Program-made: the position numbers and the translations under genes | Assembly: GCF_933775445.1 (NCBI RefSeq) | Contig: NC_065875.1 | Location: forward strand, 15,995,555 to 16,059,554 | DNA from: Argentina anserina | Lineage: Eukaryota; Streptophyta; Magnoliopsida; Rosales; Rosaceae | Direction of reading: 5' to 3' | Length of the DNA stretch: 64,000 nucleotides | In this document: positions 11,330-22,796 of the stretch, in pieces | How the letters are laid out: the number at the start of each line of letters is the position of its first letter | Position numbering within the stretch: the stretch's first letter is position 1 | The notes under the pieces: generated by a model | The model's input: the letters and a program-made list of their open reading frames with translations, nothing else | Databases searched by the model: none | Told to the model about the DNA's origin: nothing

Positions 11330-12470
11330 TAGATATTTGATTCACAAATGACTCATATGACTTAGATAATCTTTTGGTAGATATAAAATTGGCCACTGGA
11401 TACTTGGCTTTAGTCTGAAGGGTAGGTTCATAGTTTTTTGTTGGTTGTCCCCGAGTAGACCTATTTGGCAAAACATATTGTCTGCTAGAATGACTAACCT
11501 CAGATGAGTGATCTTCTGTACCAGGAGAGCATTGGTCAGGGGTATAAACAGTGGTATGGGAGTCATGAGAGACAGTTGTGTTGTCAGCTTCTGGTGCCTC
11601 AATCTCTTGAGTGACGACCTTCGGTGGTGCCTGTGTGGCTGACACATTGGTAATTTCAACAGAACCTGTTACCATATTGACTGGGTCACATGTCTCCCCC
11701 TCTCCATGATATAGTTCTTCAAAATATGAATTCTCCCCCTGAAGAGCAGTATCAGAAGAGGATAAATAACTCATGTCTTCAAAAAAGGTAACATCCATAG
11801 TGACATAGTACTTCCGAGTAGGGGGATGATAGCACCGGTACCCTTTCTGATGTCCTCCGTACCCAACAAACATACACTTAACTGCCCGGGCATCCAACTT
11901 AGAACGCTGATGTTGTGGAAGATATACAAAAGCAACACAACCGAAAACACGGGCAGGAAGATTATGAAAAGAGGGTAATGAGACATGAGATGCAAGCACC
12001 TCATAGGGAACTTTCCTTTGAAGGACACGAGATGGAAGACGATTAATAAGGTGGGCGGAAGTAATGACAGTATCACCCCAAAGGTATTTAGGCATGTGGG
12101 CACTAAAGAGAATACATCGAGTCATATCAAGTAAATGCCGATTTTTTCTTTTAGAAACCCCTTTTTGCTCAGGTGTGTAAGGGCACGTTGTTTGATGAAC
12201 AATCCCGTGTGTGTTAAAGAACTCCTGAAAGACATGATTCACATATTCCCCCCCCCCCATTATCAGAACGAAGAACTCGAATGGTGGCATTGTATTGTGT
12301 TTGGACAGAGGTATGGAAGGCACGAAAAGCTGGAAAAACCACATCTTTATTTTTAAGAAGAACAATCCATGAAAGACGTGTGCAATCATCAATAAATGAC
12401 ACAAAGTATCGCATTCCTGATACAGTAGACTCTTTAGAGGGTCCCCAAACATCAGAATGGATTAATTCAA
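11330..12470 (-). pseudogene. copia integrase, frameshifted, Glu lost
   Basis: The core begins in one frame with FVSFIDDCTRLSWIVLLKN and reaches LRSDNGGG near 12260. There a homopolymer (11-12 C on the plus strand, about 12247-12260) shifts the frame; reading continues as EYVNHVFQEFFNTHGIVHQT. The third catalytic position, normally Glu in the GVAERKNRH-type motif, is Lys (GVSKRKNRHLL near 12150), so the DDE triad is broken. The C-terminal part continues to about 11280, with VPYEVL and FGCVAFVYLPQHQRSKLD. Confidence 0.88.
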
Positions 12471-12513
12471 AAGGAAGAAAACTTTTAGGAGAAGTACTAG
12501 GGGAATAAGTAGA

Positions 12514-13164
12514 TTAATGACTCTTGCCTAAAACACATGTCTCACAACATAAACAAGACTCGTCCACACTAATAAATAAAGTAGGCATGGATTTTTTCGT
12601 AACACTAAAAGATGGATGCCCTAAGCGACGATGCCATAACCAAACTTCACTTAGCTTGTCAGAAGTGGAGAGTAAAGCGGTCCGAGACTGTCCCCCTGGT
12701 TTGTCCCCTGTGTATGTCAGATCCAGATGAAACAACCGGCCCCTTAGATACACCCGACCAATTACCCGTCCGGTGAGAAGATCCTGAAATATCACATACA
12801 TGGGCAAAAAGGTCACAGAGCACTGAGCGTCAGCGTTCAATTGGGGAACAGATATCAAATGATGAGATAAAGTAGGTACATAGAGTACATTGTGAAGCTC
12901 TATGGTGGGAGTACTACGAACAGACCTTGTCCCTAACACGGGAAATACCTCACCATTAGCATTAGTAACATATGGTATGGGTGGAGGTGACAATACGGTA
13001 AAATAAGATTTTTCATAAGTCATATGATCAGATGCACCAGAATCAATAATCCATGTATCAAAACTAACAGAGTGAGAAATATTGAAAGCCATACCAATTT
13101 GACCACAGCCAACGACAGAGGCTGTAAGTGCTCCTCCAGCAGTATGATAATCATACCCAATCAC
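12514..13164 (-). pseudogene. copia protease and GAG-pre-integrase
   Basis: The 216-codon frame contains the aspartic protease motif WIIDSGASDHMTYEKSYF, the conserved HNVLYVPTLSHHLISVPQL segment and the HHCC domain (LWHRRLGHPSF then CLCCETCVLGKSH). These are the Gag-Pol segments between nucleocapsid and integrase core. It overlaps the preceding gag frame by a few bases, so a frameshift separates them. Confidence 0.88.
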
Positions 13165-14130
13165 ACATAAATATCAGGTTCCAGAACTAATTCAAGAGCT
13201 GCTTTAGCCCGGGGAAGATAATTAGGCCTCTTAGGCCTAAGGTGTGGATATAATTTCCAGCAGGTCGCACGAGCATGGTTAGTATCATGGCAATAAGAGC
13301 AAGGAGGACGAGGTTGATTCCCGAAGCCTGGTGGTGGTCCGCGTCGGTGAAGGGGAGCAGAAGGTGCTAGTGGAAGAGGTGGTGCCGGAGATCGAGCATG
13401 AACAGTAAGACTGGAAATGACAGCCGGTGCCTGAAGAATACTCTCCTGTTGAGACTCATCCTTTCGGATATAGTTGAAAGCGATGAGTAGACTAAGTGGT
13501 TCGGTCATTCGGAGTAATTCGTCTTTCGCACTGGTATGCTTTGCATCAAGACCCTTTAGGAAATGGTGAACTCGTTCAAGCTCCTTCTCCTTTTGGTACC
13601 AAATAATATCCTCTTGATTTTTTTATCATGGAAGGACGTTTCACATCAATCTCAGCCCAAATATTCTTTAGTTTGGTGAAATAGTGCACCATCGGTTGCC
13701 CATCCTGATGTATTGTCAAAGCTGTGCACATTAACTCATGAACCTGTATGAAATCAGAATCATTAGTATATAAGCCGGCCAATGTCTCCCATATTGCCTG
13801 CACAGTTGTACATGCCTCCACCAGATCAACTATCCCATCATTCATAGCTTTCCACAAGACAGACATAACAAGACCATCATCGTCGTCTCATTTATTGTAG
13901 GCAACAATATCCTCAGGACTAGGAGCCTTAGTGACGCCGGTGACATGTCCCATCTTATGCATGCCTCGAAGATGAGCATTCATAAGTCGTTTCCATTTAC
14001 GAAAATTGGTTCCCTTGAGTTTGACGCCTCCAAATGAACCACTGTCAGAACCTTTAATAGATACTTCAAGGTCGGAACATCAAGAAGCTGTGAACCCTCC
14101 GCTTCGTGTCCTGAACCCATTGAAAAGGAA
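13161..14130 (-). pseudogene. copia gag with CCHC zinc knuckle
   Basis: Gag begins near 14130. LKGTNFRKWKRLMNAHLRGM is readable, then, after an in-frame stop near 13890 where a Trp codon is expected, GLVMSVLWKAMNDGIVDLVE. The nucleocapsid zinc knuckle CSYCHDTNHARATC (C-X2-C-X4-H-X4-C) lies near 13270. Frameshifts occur near 13600. The domain order agrees with copia Gag (UBN2-type). Confidence 0.85.
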
Positions 14131-14826
14131 ACAATGTAAAAATCAGGGATTAGACCGTAAGAAAAAATACAAGAAATGGAGAACAATCTGTCGTCGGTGC
14201 ACTTGCACTGTCGGTGAGCATACACTGACTGAAGATAGTCGGACCGGGTCGGGTTGCGTTGACGGGTCGGATCCGGGTCAAATCTTTCTGGGTCGGGTCG
14301 GATATGGTCGGGTCGGGTCGGGTTGAAATTTGACCCGGGTGGTATTTTAGGGTTGAGGATCCGACAGAATCCCCAAACCTCCAAAAAAACTTCCCAAACC
14401 CGAAACATTTGTGGAAGGGGGGCGGCGCGGTCGAATGGCGATGTCGGGGGCAGCAGTAGCGGCGGAACAGCGACCTCGGATTGACTGCGGATCGATGAGC
14501 GTCGGAGTGCGGAGGGCAGGCGCGGTCGAACGGCGATGTCGGGGGTAGCAGCAGCGGCGGAACGGCGACGTCGGGTTGACTGTGGATCGATGAGCGTCGG
14601 AGTGCGGAGGGCAGCGACTTCGGGCCGAGCTGTGGTGACGACTCTGGGCCGAGTGCGGAGGGCAGCGACTTCGGGTCGAGTGCGGAGGACAGCGACGAAC
14701 GAGGAGCAGCGGAAAGTTGACGGCAACGTCGAGAGACGCCGGATTGCGGCGGTAGCACGAGAGGACGACGGCCGGAAAGAAAACAGAAAAAAAGGAAAAG
14801 AACAGAGCATTTAGGCTCTGATATCA
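14131..14826 (-). other. copia leader, GC-rich with tandem duplication
   Basis: Untranslated leader between primer binding site and gag. It is GC-rich and contains a 95-bp tandem duplication (14425-14519 and 14520-14614) and runs of GGGTC near 14240-14330. Long open frames on the minus strand here are proline/arginine-rich with no recognisable domain, and I treat them as products of base composition. Confidence 0.7.
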
Positions 14827-15008
14827 ACTTGAATGAGGTAAATATACTGCTTGATATTGATATATTTGATATGATACAAGTCTAGCTATTTATAGGAATT
14901 GATTTGAACATTAGCACTATCACTAATGATGAATCCTAGCTGTTCTAGCACCATGAGTAACATGTTTGTTGCTTTACCCAACTCACACACAGCTCACTTA
15001 TGCTAACA
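14827..15008 (-). repeat. 5' LTR of the minus-strand copia
   Basis: The partner of the LTR at 9486-9667, with four differences. The tRNA-iMet-type primer binding site lies immediately downstream in element sense (complement at 14814-14826). Confidence 0.9.
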
Positions 15009-15500
15009 AAATGTCGCTAATGGTATGCTGCGAATGAAATGCGATGCTTTGAATGCTGAGTTGGGTGAATTAGTGGAACGAGAAAAGCATGAACGTGAAA
15101 GGATAATGTCTTTGGAGAAGGAGCTGGAAAGTCAAAAGGACAAGTACCGAGTTGATATCTCTGAGTACCAATCCCAGTTAGAGTGTTAGAGAACTCCAAG
15201 AAGAGAGCTGCTCAGTTGCTTGAAAGAGCAACCTATTTGGAAGCTGAAATTCCAAACCGTGAGGCGGCAGCTGTTTCGGCATTCTAAACCTCTAGCGAGT
15301 ACCATAAGACAATAGAATCCGTTTTTGGAAAGGCATTTGAAGAATGTCGAGCACTACTGAAGGGGTATTGTCCACAACTAGATTTTATGTTGTTACGTAA
15401 TGATGAGGACTGTGATCAAGGCAATGCTAGAAAGGATGCTCAAGGGAAAAGAAGTGTCCACAAGAGCAGAGGATGCGAACCTGAGCACTTTTGTTTCTTG

Positions 15501-15569
15501 TAAATATAGGTCTCCTTAAACAGTACGGCTAGTTTTCTCTTGTTTCGAACTTCATTTCATACTCTAACA

Positions 15570-15604
<35 letters not shown>

Positions 15605-16648
15605 TACATAGCCGTTATTTTGTCAAGCTCCTCAGCTAGGAGATTTTTTCTCACAAAGAAGTTGAATTGTGGAAATGACACCATTGTTTAACCCTCTAAC
15701 TTATGGTTTGACTATGTATGATGATAGATCAACCTCTAATTTCTGATCGCTGTAAATAAAGACATCTCAGTTTCTCAATTAGTGCCCAATGACATTTTGG
15801 TCATTTCCGTTGGACTGAGAGATTGACCAAACCTTTTCAAAGAATAATAAATAAAGAGAATTTTGGGTATTTCCTCTAAAAGAAATAAAAAGTGGCTTGG
15901 CCAAAACTTGTCTATATCAAAGGTTATCATTTATCAAAGGTACAATTTTTGCTATTTCTCTTCCTTCTAGGTTCTAGCAATTGACGACCCATTTTCTCAG
16001 TCAGGTCTCTCTTGTGGGTTTTGGCGTTAGAAGCTTGCTTCTTTATTCATAGAGATATACTAATCAAATCTAAATATTTTCTTTGCATTTGGCACTGTCT
16101 ATTATTAGGTCTGTCTTCTTTTGTTTACTGTTCAGTAGAACAGTGAAATTTGATGGTGTTGTCTTGGAATTTTAACTGGGAGCTATGGTTCTTGTTTGTC
16201 TCTGATTGCATAACTGTTGTTTTTTGTTGAAGTTGCTAACTTGAGAAATGCTGTTGATTTTCAGTAGAGATCATCTTGGGTTTGCTTCTGAGATGAATGT
16301 GGCTGATGAGTATTGAGAAATTTGTTGTGAAGTTTTGGTCTTTGAATGGGGTTGCATCAGTTTAGCTGATAGCACATATCAATAATTGGGTTTGTATATG
16401 GATTTGCTCCCTCATGCTCTGTTTTATATGCTTTTATTCCGGTGCGGTATAATTTTATTAATTTATAAAGATATGGCTAGTAAGAACTGAGAAATTGTTT
16501 CTTACTTTTGATTTCAGTTAAATCTGTAATCAAAAACTTCTTTGACGAGTATCAGTTTTGTTCCTTTTGTGATTAACCTGAGCTTCAAAACGAATAGCAA
16601 ATGCTTTTGGACTTTTAACAAAGTTTACTGAACTATCGTGTCTTTTTC
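15501..16648 (+). other. Copy B upstream region and leader
   Basis: No coding sequence seen. From about 15780, and clearly from 15980, the sequence is a diverged copy of 35640-36720, the region upstream of copy A (shared GACGACCCATTTTCTCAGTC and TTTGCATTTGGCACTGTCTA). This is the 5' untranslated and leader-intron part of copy B. An (AT)n microsatellite lies at about 15571-15602. The leader is interrupted at 16649 by LTR L3 and continues at 19245. Confidence 0.7.
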
Positions 16649-19239
16649 GGTTACAGTCTCGAAATTTTAAATGATAAAAATTCGAATTCGAAGTCATGAA
16701 AACTCTAAAACAATCTCAAATATATTGAAATCATTTTTTAATAACAGTGTATCGAAACTAAGTCCACAGCACGACTCAGTCGACTTAAATAATACATAAC
16801 TAGTTTATACCTCAATATCATAACCAATGAAAATGTAAAATTCACTCAATCCTCACCACAAATAGAAGAAGGAAATCGTCAGAGTAAGCCTTCCGAATCT
16901 GCTAATCCCCTCCTGCAGAACTATGCCATATACCATCTAATTGGTGCACTGAGATTGTAAATACAAACCCGATAAGCTTTTCAGCCCGTATGAGTAAACA
17001 AACAGTATAACATACATCGCATACAAAATAAATATGACATATAACATTTAAAGACAAACATACTCAAGTGACACTGGGCAACCCATCTGTTACCCAATAT
17101 TATTTAAATATATGTGTAATCATGAGCTACTGGGCAACCCATCTGTTACCCAAAATCATTTAAAACATGAGTACTCATGAGACCCAGGTACCCATCTGTT
17201 ACCCCTCATACAGTACACCGACAGACATTGGGTAACCCATATGTTACCCAATATCACTCAAAATATGACCCAGACAACCCATCTGTTATCCCTCATGCAG
17301 TACACCGACAGACACTGCGCAACCCATCGGGTTATCCAAAATCATTTAAAACATGGGTACTCATGAGACTCAGGTACCCATCTGAAACCCCTCATGCAGT
17401 ACACCGACAAACACTGGGCACCCCATCTGTTACCTAATATCACTCAAAAACATGGGTACTCACGAGACCCAGGCAACCATCTGTTACCCCTCATGCATTA
17501 CACCGACAAACAGACTAGAGCTCTAATTGAATCGTAACCAACACCTGGCCAAGGCATGGTTCCGATTACTGCCAACAACGTTCGAAGATCAGAAAACGTT
17601 TTAATAAGACTCAATGTTAAAACCACGTACATATAACAATCCACACATGTTATTGTAATACAACCAAGCGACTATTGCACAACAATATTTATATAGTCAC
17701 TCCAATAATCCATTATTTTTCCCGGAAGGTACGTTATCTCCCTTTCGGTCTCATCCGCCGCAATTAATTAAAACAATACAATCTCATCATTGAAATAAAA
17801 ACCGTAACACTATATAATATAGCAACTCATATATATGTATTGTATTTACCATTTGTACACATACACAACCCACTATATTATATAAATGTCACAGTTTACT
17901 CATTTTAAGAAATCGTAAATATGAGTCACAGCCAATTGTAGACTTTTCATTGTGAGATTTACTCACATTCACCATAATTCATAATCACTAAAACATTTTA
18001 AAATCATTTATTAAAATAGTGTTTCACTTACCCATGAACCGTAGATGATCAAGTTCACGTAATTTAAACCAAAACATATTTTTAAAACAATTTTTATAAG
18101 CTAGTGATGCAATGACTATGTTAACAACTCAAACTAAATTCAATAATTATAACACTGCTTCGATCATGATGATCATTGTGAGGTTTACTCACCTTATTTC
18201 CTACGTGTAATTTCCACGACACCGAGAGCGATTCCCTCACTCGTTTCGTGAGTCACCTAATAGCATGATAAAGTGCTTCAAAAATGATAAGTAAAATCTC
18301 AGGCGACGATTCATTACAGAACATTGTTCATAAATCAATGTTCATGAAACACTATTAACAAATCACTGTTCATGCGCTGCCACCGTTCCGGTGACCACCG
18401 ATGATAACCAAAACTTACCACCACAATTTAAACAACATTTCCAACAATTTTCTAGTTGACACCAAAGTCTAAATCAAAACATAAATAGTCCAATCAACGA
18501 AGAACATAAAATCGGCACTATTCACAGACCCTAGAAAAAGAAATCGTCGATTCTCCTTGTGTGTTTCGAAATAGATGGAACTGTTTTAGAGGGTTGATAT
18601 AGATCCTACAAGCTTCAAAACACAAGAAGAATCACCTTGATTGGTTGCCGGAGGAATGAGTTCTCCTCACTTCTTCAAAAGGAACAGCTGTATTGTTTCT
18701 TCATTTATGGGCTTCAAACAGCTCAAATCTCTCAAAAACACTAACCTGGATCGGTAGGGGACGAAGATACGTTTCCAATGCCACTGGTCTCACTCAATTC
18801 CGTCGCCGGACGACAGAGATATGGTAGGAGAAAGATTCGGCAAGAAAGAGGGAACAATCACGTGAACAGTAACCACTATGATTTTTTAGAAAAAAAAAAC
18901 TGATTTTCTAATTTTTAATCTCCTATATTTCCTTTTATACTTTTTCCAAAATCGGAAACCAAACTTCCGTTGCTAACAACTTTCACATACGACATCTGAT
19001 TAGAGCGTGCCGCGCGTCTACGAACTCGTATTGACGAACTCTACGACTTTCATGAATGAAGTTGTTTGAGATTCCTAACGGATAAGAAGTCAACTCTTGA
19101 CCTCTAACGGTAACGTTTCTGAGTATAAATCGCTTGGACACTTTCGTTTTCTCCCTCGTACTATATAATCGGATCACCACCAATTTAAATATCTCTGAAT
19201 AATAATTAGAAAATAATTATAAATTTACGGGATATTACA
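16649..19239 (-). mobile_element. Solo LTR L3 (2.59 kb)
   Basis: A close relative of L2 over its whole length, with a diverged start (GGTTACAGTCTCGAAATTTT) and end ACGGGATATTACA. Flanks TTTTC (16644-16648) and TTCTC (19240-19244) fit a 5-bp TSD with one mismatch. It interrupts the leader region of copy B: flanking sequence continues the match to 36760-36840 beside copy A. It contains the ~100-bp tandem repeats at 17060-17510. Confidence 0.85.
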
Positions 19240-19369
19240 TTCTCGCTACTTTCAATCCTACAATCGTAGTTGTGAAAGTAGAGCCAGCCAAATTTTGAAA
19301 GCAAGGGACTCAGAGGCGTACATTTTCTAACTGTGTGATGAAGGAAAACTGTCCATGGATTTTACTTAT

Positions 19370-21726
19370 TGTAACGACCCCAAAATTTCAAGCTTAAAAA
19401 CTCAAAATTTCAAGGTCGTTAAACACCAAACAATCTCGATGAAATCGAAATCATTTAAAATGCCACAGCGGATCATCTATGAGTTCAAAATACAACTCAG
19501 TCAAACCGATTATTACAAACCAAATTATAATTCAACATTATAACAATTGGAAATGTATAATCCTCACAACAACCTCACAAGATAGTCACACAAAATCCTC
19601 ACACAAGCTGGAGATAAATAACTTCAAGTCCTCTGAGCGGTCCGTCAATTCCCGCTAATCCACACCTGCGGAGTTATCCACTACACCATCGAATTGGTGC
19701 ACCGGGATTGTAAACACAAACCCGGTAAGCTTTACAGCTCGTATGAGTAAAATGAAAATATAACTCGCATATTAATATATATATATACGAAAATCCATAA
19801 ATCAAACAAATATAAATGCACTCATGAGTCAATGGACGGCCCATCTCCATGTTAAAATCACGTACAATAATCTCACATCATATTGTACCAAAAATCAAGT
19901 CCGAAGACAAATCAACATTTTAACAATCTCCATGTTAAAATCACGTACAATAATCTCACATCATATTGTACAAATCAAAATCACATGCTCGATATATAAA
20001 TCTCGTCATCAAAATGACATAAAACACGATAAAATCATAACAGTATATTATATAGCAAACTATATATATATGTACATATTTACCATTTATACAATATATA
20101 TATAATCCATTATATCATATACATGTCATATTTCATAAACACGTCCGAAGACAAAAACTCGTCCGAAGACAAAACTCGTCTGAAGACAAAACATTTTAAC
20201 AAACTCATGTTAAAACCACGTACGATAATCACACATCTTATTGTACAAAAATCAAATCACATGCTCAATATTTAATTCTCGTCATCGAAATGACCAATTC
20301 CAATGAATTCATAACAGTATATAATATAGCAAACTATATATATATATATATATATGTACTTATTACCATTTATACAATATATATGTAATCCACTATATCG
20401 TATACATGTCGTAATTCAATATTAAAAACTCTTGTAAAATCCTGGATCTCCACAAGGGTAGATTCATAAATATGTGAGATTTTACTCACCTTCTTTCCTG
20501 CGTGCAACTTCCACGACCCTGAAAGTAATTTCCTCACTCGTTTCGTCAGTCACCTAATAGCACGATAAATGCTTAGAAAATGATACTTAAAATATCAGGT
20601 TACGAGTTCAGCACAGCTAAATGTTGTTCATAAAACATTGTTCACGGAACACTGTTCATGTTTACTAATCACCGTTTTTACTAAACCACTGTTCACAGTT
20701 ACTGTTTTGCCAAAACACTGTTCACAGTTACTGTTTTACCATGCCACTGTTCAAATTACTGTTACAGTTCACTATTCACAGTTACTGTTACAGATCACTA
20801 TTCATGCGACGGTACTATTCACAGTCACTATTCATGCGGCGTTACTGTTCACCGACCGCCACCAATCATCACCAAATTTCACCACCACAACCTAAACAAC
20901 ATTTCCAACAACTTCCTAGTTGACACCAAGTTCTAAATCCGAGCCTAAACAGTCTAAACAACGAAGAACATATATTCGGCACTATTCACAAACCCTAGAA
21001 ATTGAAATTTGGATTCGGGTACTTACACTTCGATTTGGCTCGATTCCTTTTGTGGGAATGTTGCTGGGACTGAGACAAGCAAAACCCCCCAAGAATCTCG
21101 AGCCATGGTGGCCGGAGGAGGCGGCGCCGCCACAGCAGTAACTTCCGGCGGTTGCTACACCGTGTGTGGTCGTCGCCGGAGTGCAAGGCGTAGCCCAAAA
21201 GATGGAGCTCGTCGAGCCCGTCAGTTTGATAGGTGGCACGACACGAGGCGACGTCGGATGGTGGAGAAATCGGCCGGAGAAGGTTTTTGGGTCGGGTGAA
21301 CAGTACCCGAGCTCGGGTGAACAGTACCCGAGCTCGGGTGAACAGTACCCCCGAGCTGATTTTTGGAAAAAAAATCTGATTTTTAATCTCATTTCCTTCC
21401 TTTTATACTATTTCCAAAATCGGAAACGAACTTTCGACGTTAATAACTTTCGCGTCCGACGTCCGATTCGAACGCGTGACGTGTCCACGAACTCATATCG
21501 ATGAGCTCTATGACTTTCGTGAAGGAAGTTTTCGCAACCGAGCGACGGAATAAAAGTCGATCTATACGTTGCGGTAACGTTACGTTTTCTAATTAAACGA
21601 TCCGAGAACGTTTCCGTTTTCGTTTCGAAATGTCGCAAACCTTCAATTGTCGTCTTGAATTAATTTCACAAGTTTAACACTTTGAAAATACTCGACATTT
21701 AGTTTCTAAAAATTCGGGTTATTACA
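19370..21726 (-). mobile_element. Solo LTR L4 (2.36 kb), TSD CTTAT
   Basis: It runs from TGTAACGACCCCAAAATTTC to ATTCGGGTTATTACA with a perfect 5-bp TSD CTTAT at 19365-19369 and 21727-21731. It belongs to a diverged subfamily with an internal duplication of about 85 bp near 19846-20000 and a dense run of ACTGTTCA-like motifs at 20620-20850. At 21294-21356 a 21-bp unit containing the palindrome CCCGAGCTCGGG repeats three times. It also sits in the leader intron of copy B; only 125 bp of host sequence (19245-19369) separates it from L3. Confidence 0.9.
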
Positions 21727-21847
21727 CTTATTAAATCATAGTGTGGATAGTTTCAGCAATATGAAATATGTTACTGGTGTAGTTTTTCATTTTTCCAAGT
21801 TGTGAAGTGCATGCATAATTCATACTAGTTTTTCCCTCATTTGGCAG

Positions 21848-22345
21848 ATGGGTTCAGTTGAAGATAGCTGCCAAGTAGATTTCGATGAGGATGAATCTGG
21901 GGTACCGCCCCGAGTTGGAGATAAGTATCGGGTTGAAACCCCACCTCTATCAGCTACATCATACTGTTCTAGGATAATAAACCCCCCGACAAGTGATCAG
22001 TTTGAAATTGTAATGGGGCTACCAGTTCCAGTCATGAGGATAAATGATGATGTTGAGACTCGAGAGCATGAGTCAGAGGTCCTGGCTCCTCAGTTGGTCA
22101 CTGGAGTGACATAGAGAAAGATAGTTTTCTTCTTGGTGTATATATCTTTGGGAAATTTTATATGTCTTCCAGCTACATAGGATGGGCAGAATGTTCCAAA
22201 AAAAAAAAACTGGGCAGTACGTGATAAGAAGAAGAGTAAAAGAGGTAAACTAGGAGAACAATTATTTACAGGATTTAGGCATGATGTGTTGTTATCTCGT
22301 TTACTTCCTCACTTATCAGAAGAAGACCAAACTACTTTAATTGAG
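21848..22345 (+). pseudogene. Copy B exon 1, ELM2-SANT, internally deleted
   Basis: Starting directly after a splice acceptor (TTTGGCAG then ATGGGTTCAGTTG), the frame matches copy A exon 1 (37097-37936) and encodes MGSVEDSCQVDFDEDESG, then PPRVGDKYRVETPPLSATSY. Three deletions relative to copy A are visible: about 20 residues before PRVG, about 85 residues before the SANT domain with a frameshift, and 24 in-frame residues from the SANT core, so SDIEKDSFLLGVYIFGK is joined directly to FYMSSSYIGWAEC. The domain lacks its second and third helices. An A-run near 22200 and a stop follow. The donor GAG/GTAATC at 22345 is retained. It is a pseudogene. Confidence 0.85.
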
Positions 22346-22356
22346 GTAATCTCATC

Positions 22357-22788
22357 TAATATTTAAAAAAACTCGACTCAAGATTTGTCTGAGGTTTAAA
22401 AAATTTAAAGCTACTTACATAACGCTTATGTTTTTCGGTCTAGGCACCGAGGCTCGCCTTTTACGCCTTATGTTACGTTTTTTACGCCTTTTACGCATTT
22501 TACAACATTTTCGAAAATAATTTTTTTAAGTATCTTTTTATATTTATTTATATAATGTGTTTAATTTGATGAAAACTATCTAAAACGTTTGAATTATGAA
22601 TTTCATTATATCTAAATGTAATAAATTGGTAAGTTCTTATGTATATTTGTTCTTTTTGTACGTGTATAATTATATATTTACACATTTAACTACTAATTTA
22701 TTATAACATAAGGCTTACGTCTTAAGTTCTAAGGCTTAAAGCTCTCAAGAAAACGCCTTAGGGTACGTCTTCACTTTTTAAAACATTG
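22357..22788. mobile_element. hAT-like MITE (432 bp), 8-bp TSD
   Basis: This insertion is absent from the matching intron of copy A. It is flanked by the perfect 8-bp duplication ATCTCATC (22349-22356 and 22789-22796), the length typical of hAT transposition. Short imperfect terminal inverted repeats are visible: TAATATTTAAAAAAAC against the complement of the right end, CAATGTTTTAAAAAGTG. The interior has repeated ACGCCTT/AAGGCTTA motifs and no coding capacity. Confidence 0.75.
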
Positions 22789-22796
22789 ATCTCATC

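Larger units (their letters stand above)
9486..15008 (-). mobile_element. Ty1/copia retrotransposon with both LTRs
   Basis: A complete-structure copia element lies on the minus strand. The two 182-bp LTRs (9486-9667 and 14827-15008) differ at only four positions. The primer binding site TGATATCAGAGCC (complement at 14814-14826) abuts the 5' LTR with no spacing and matches the tRNA-iMet type (TGGTATCAGAGCC) with one mismatch. The polypurine tract reads CTTGAGGGGGAG next to 9667. Flanks AGATG (9481-9485) and AAATG (15009-15013) fit a 5-bp TSD with one mismatch. Gag, protease, integrase, RT and RNase H are all recognisable but interrupted, so it is non-autonomous now. It splits coiled-coil copy 0. 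Confidence 0.93.
9131..15500 (+). pseudogene. Coiled-coil tail gene, copy 0, split by copia
   Basis: Two blocks of one coiled-coil reading frame flank a copia element: 9303-9485 (FQESQVNENLLSRIDKRISE, then ELEKHLKQERERSMLEL and similar) and 15009-15490 (VANGMLRMKCDALNAELGEL, LVEREKHERERIMSLEKEL). Heptad-rich, Glu/Lys/Leu-rich helices dominate. After a stop near 15188 and a frame change, the C-terminal part SSEYHKTIESVFGKAFEECR is readable, again with an in-frame stop near 15285. This C-terminus resembles the tail of plant proteins linked to putative gypsy-type transposons. The layout parallels the tail exons of copy A (38862-39597), so I infer an older array member whose N-terminal part is left of the window or lost. 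It is not functional. Confidence 0.6.

Noticed and set aside
13980..14827. Long minus-strand open frames (225-276 codons) rich in Arg and Pro
   Set aside because: They occupy the copia leader between PBS and gag and contain a 95-bp DNA duplication; no protein motif.
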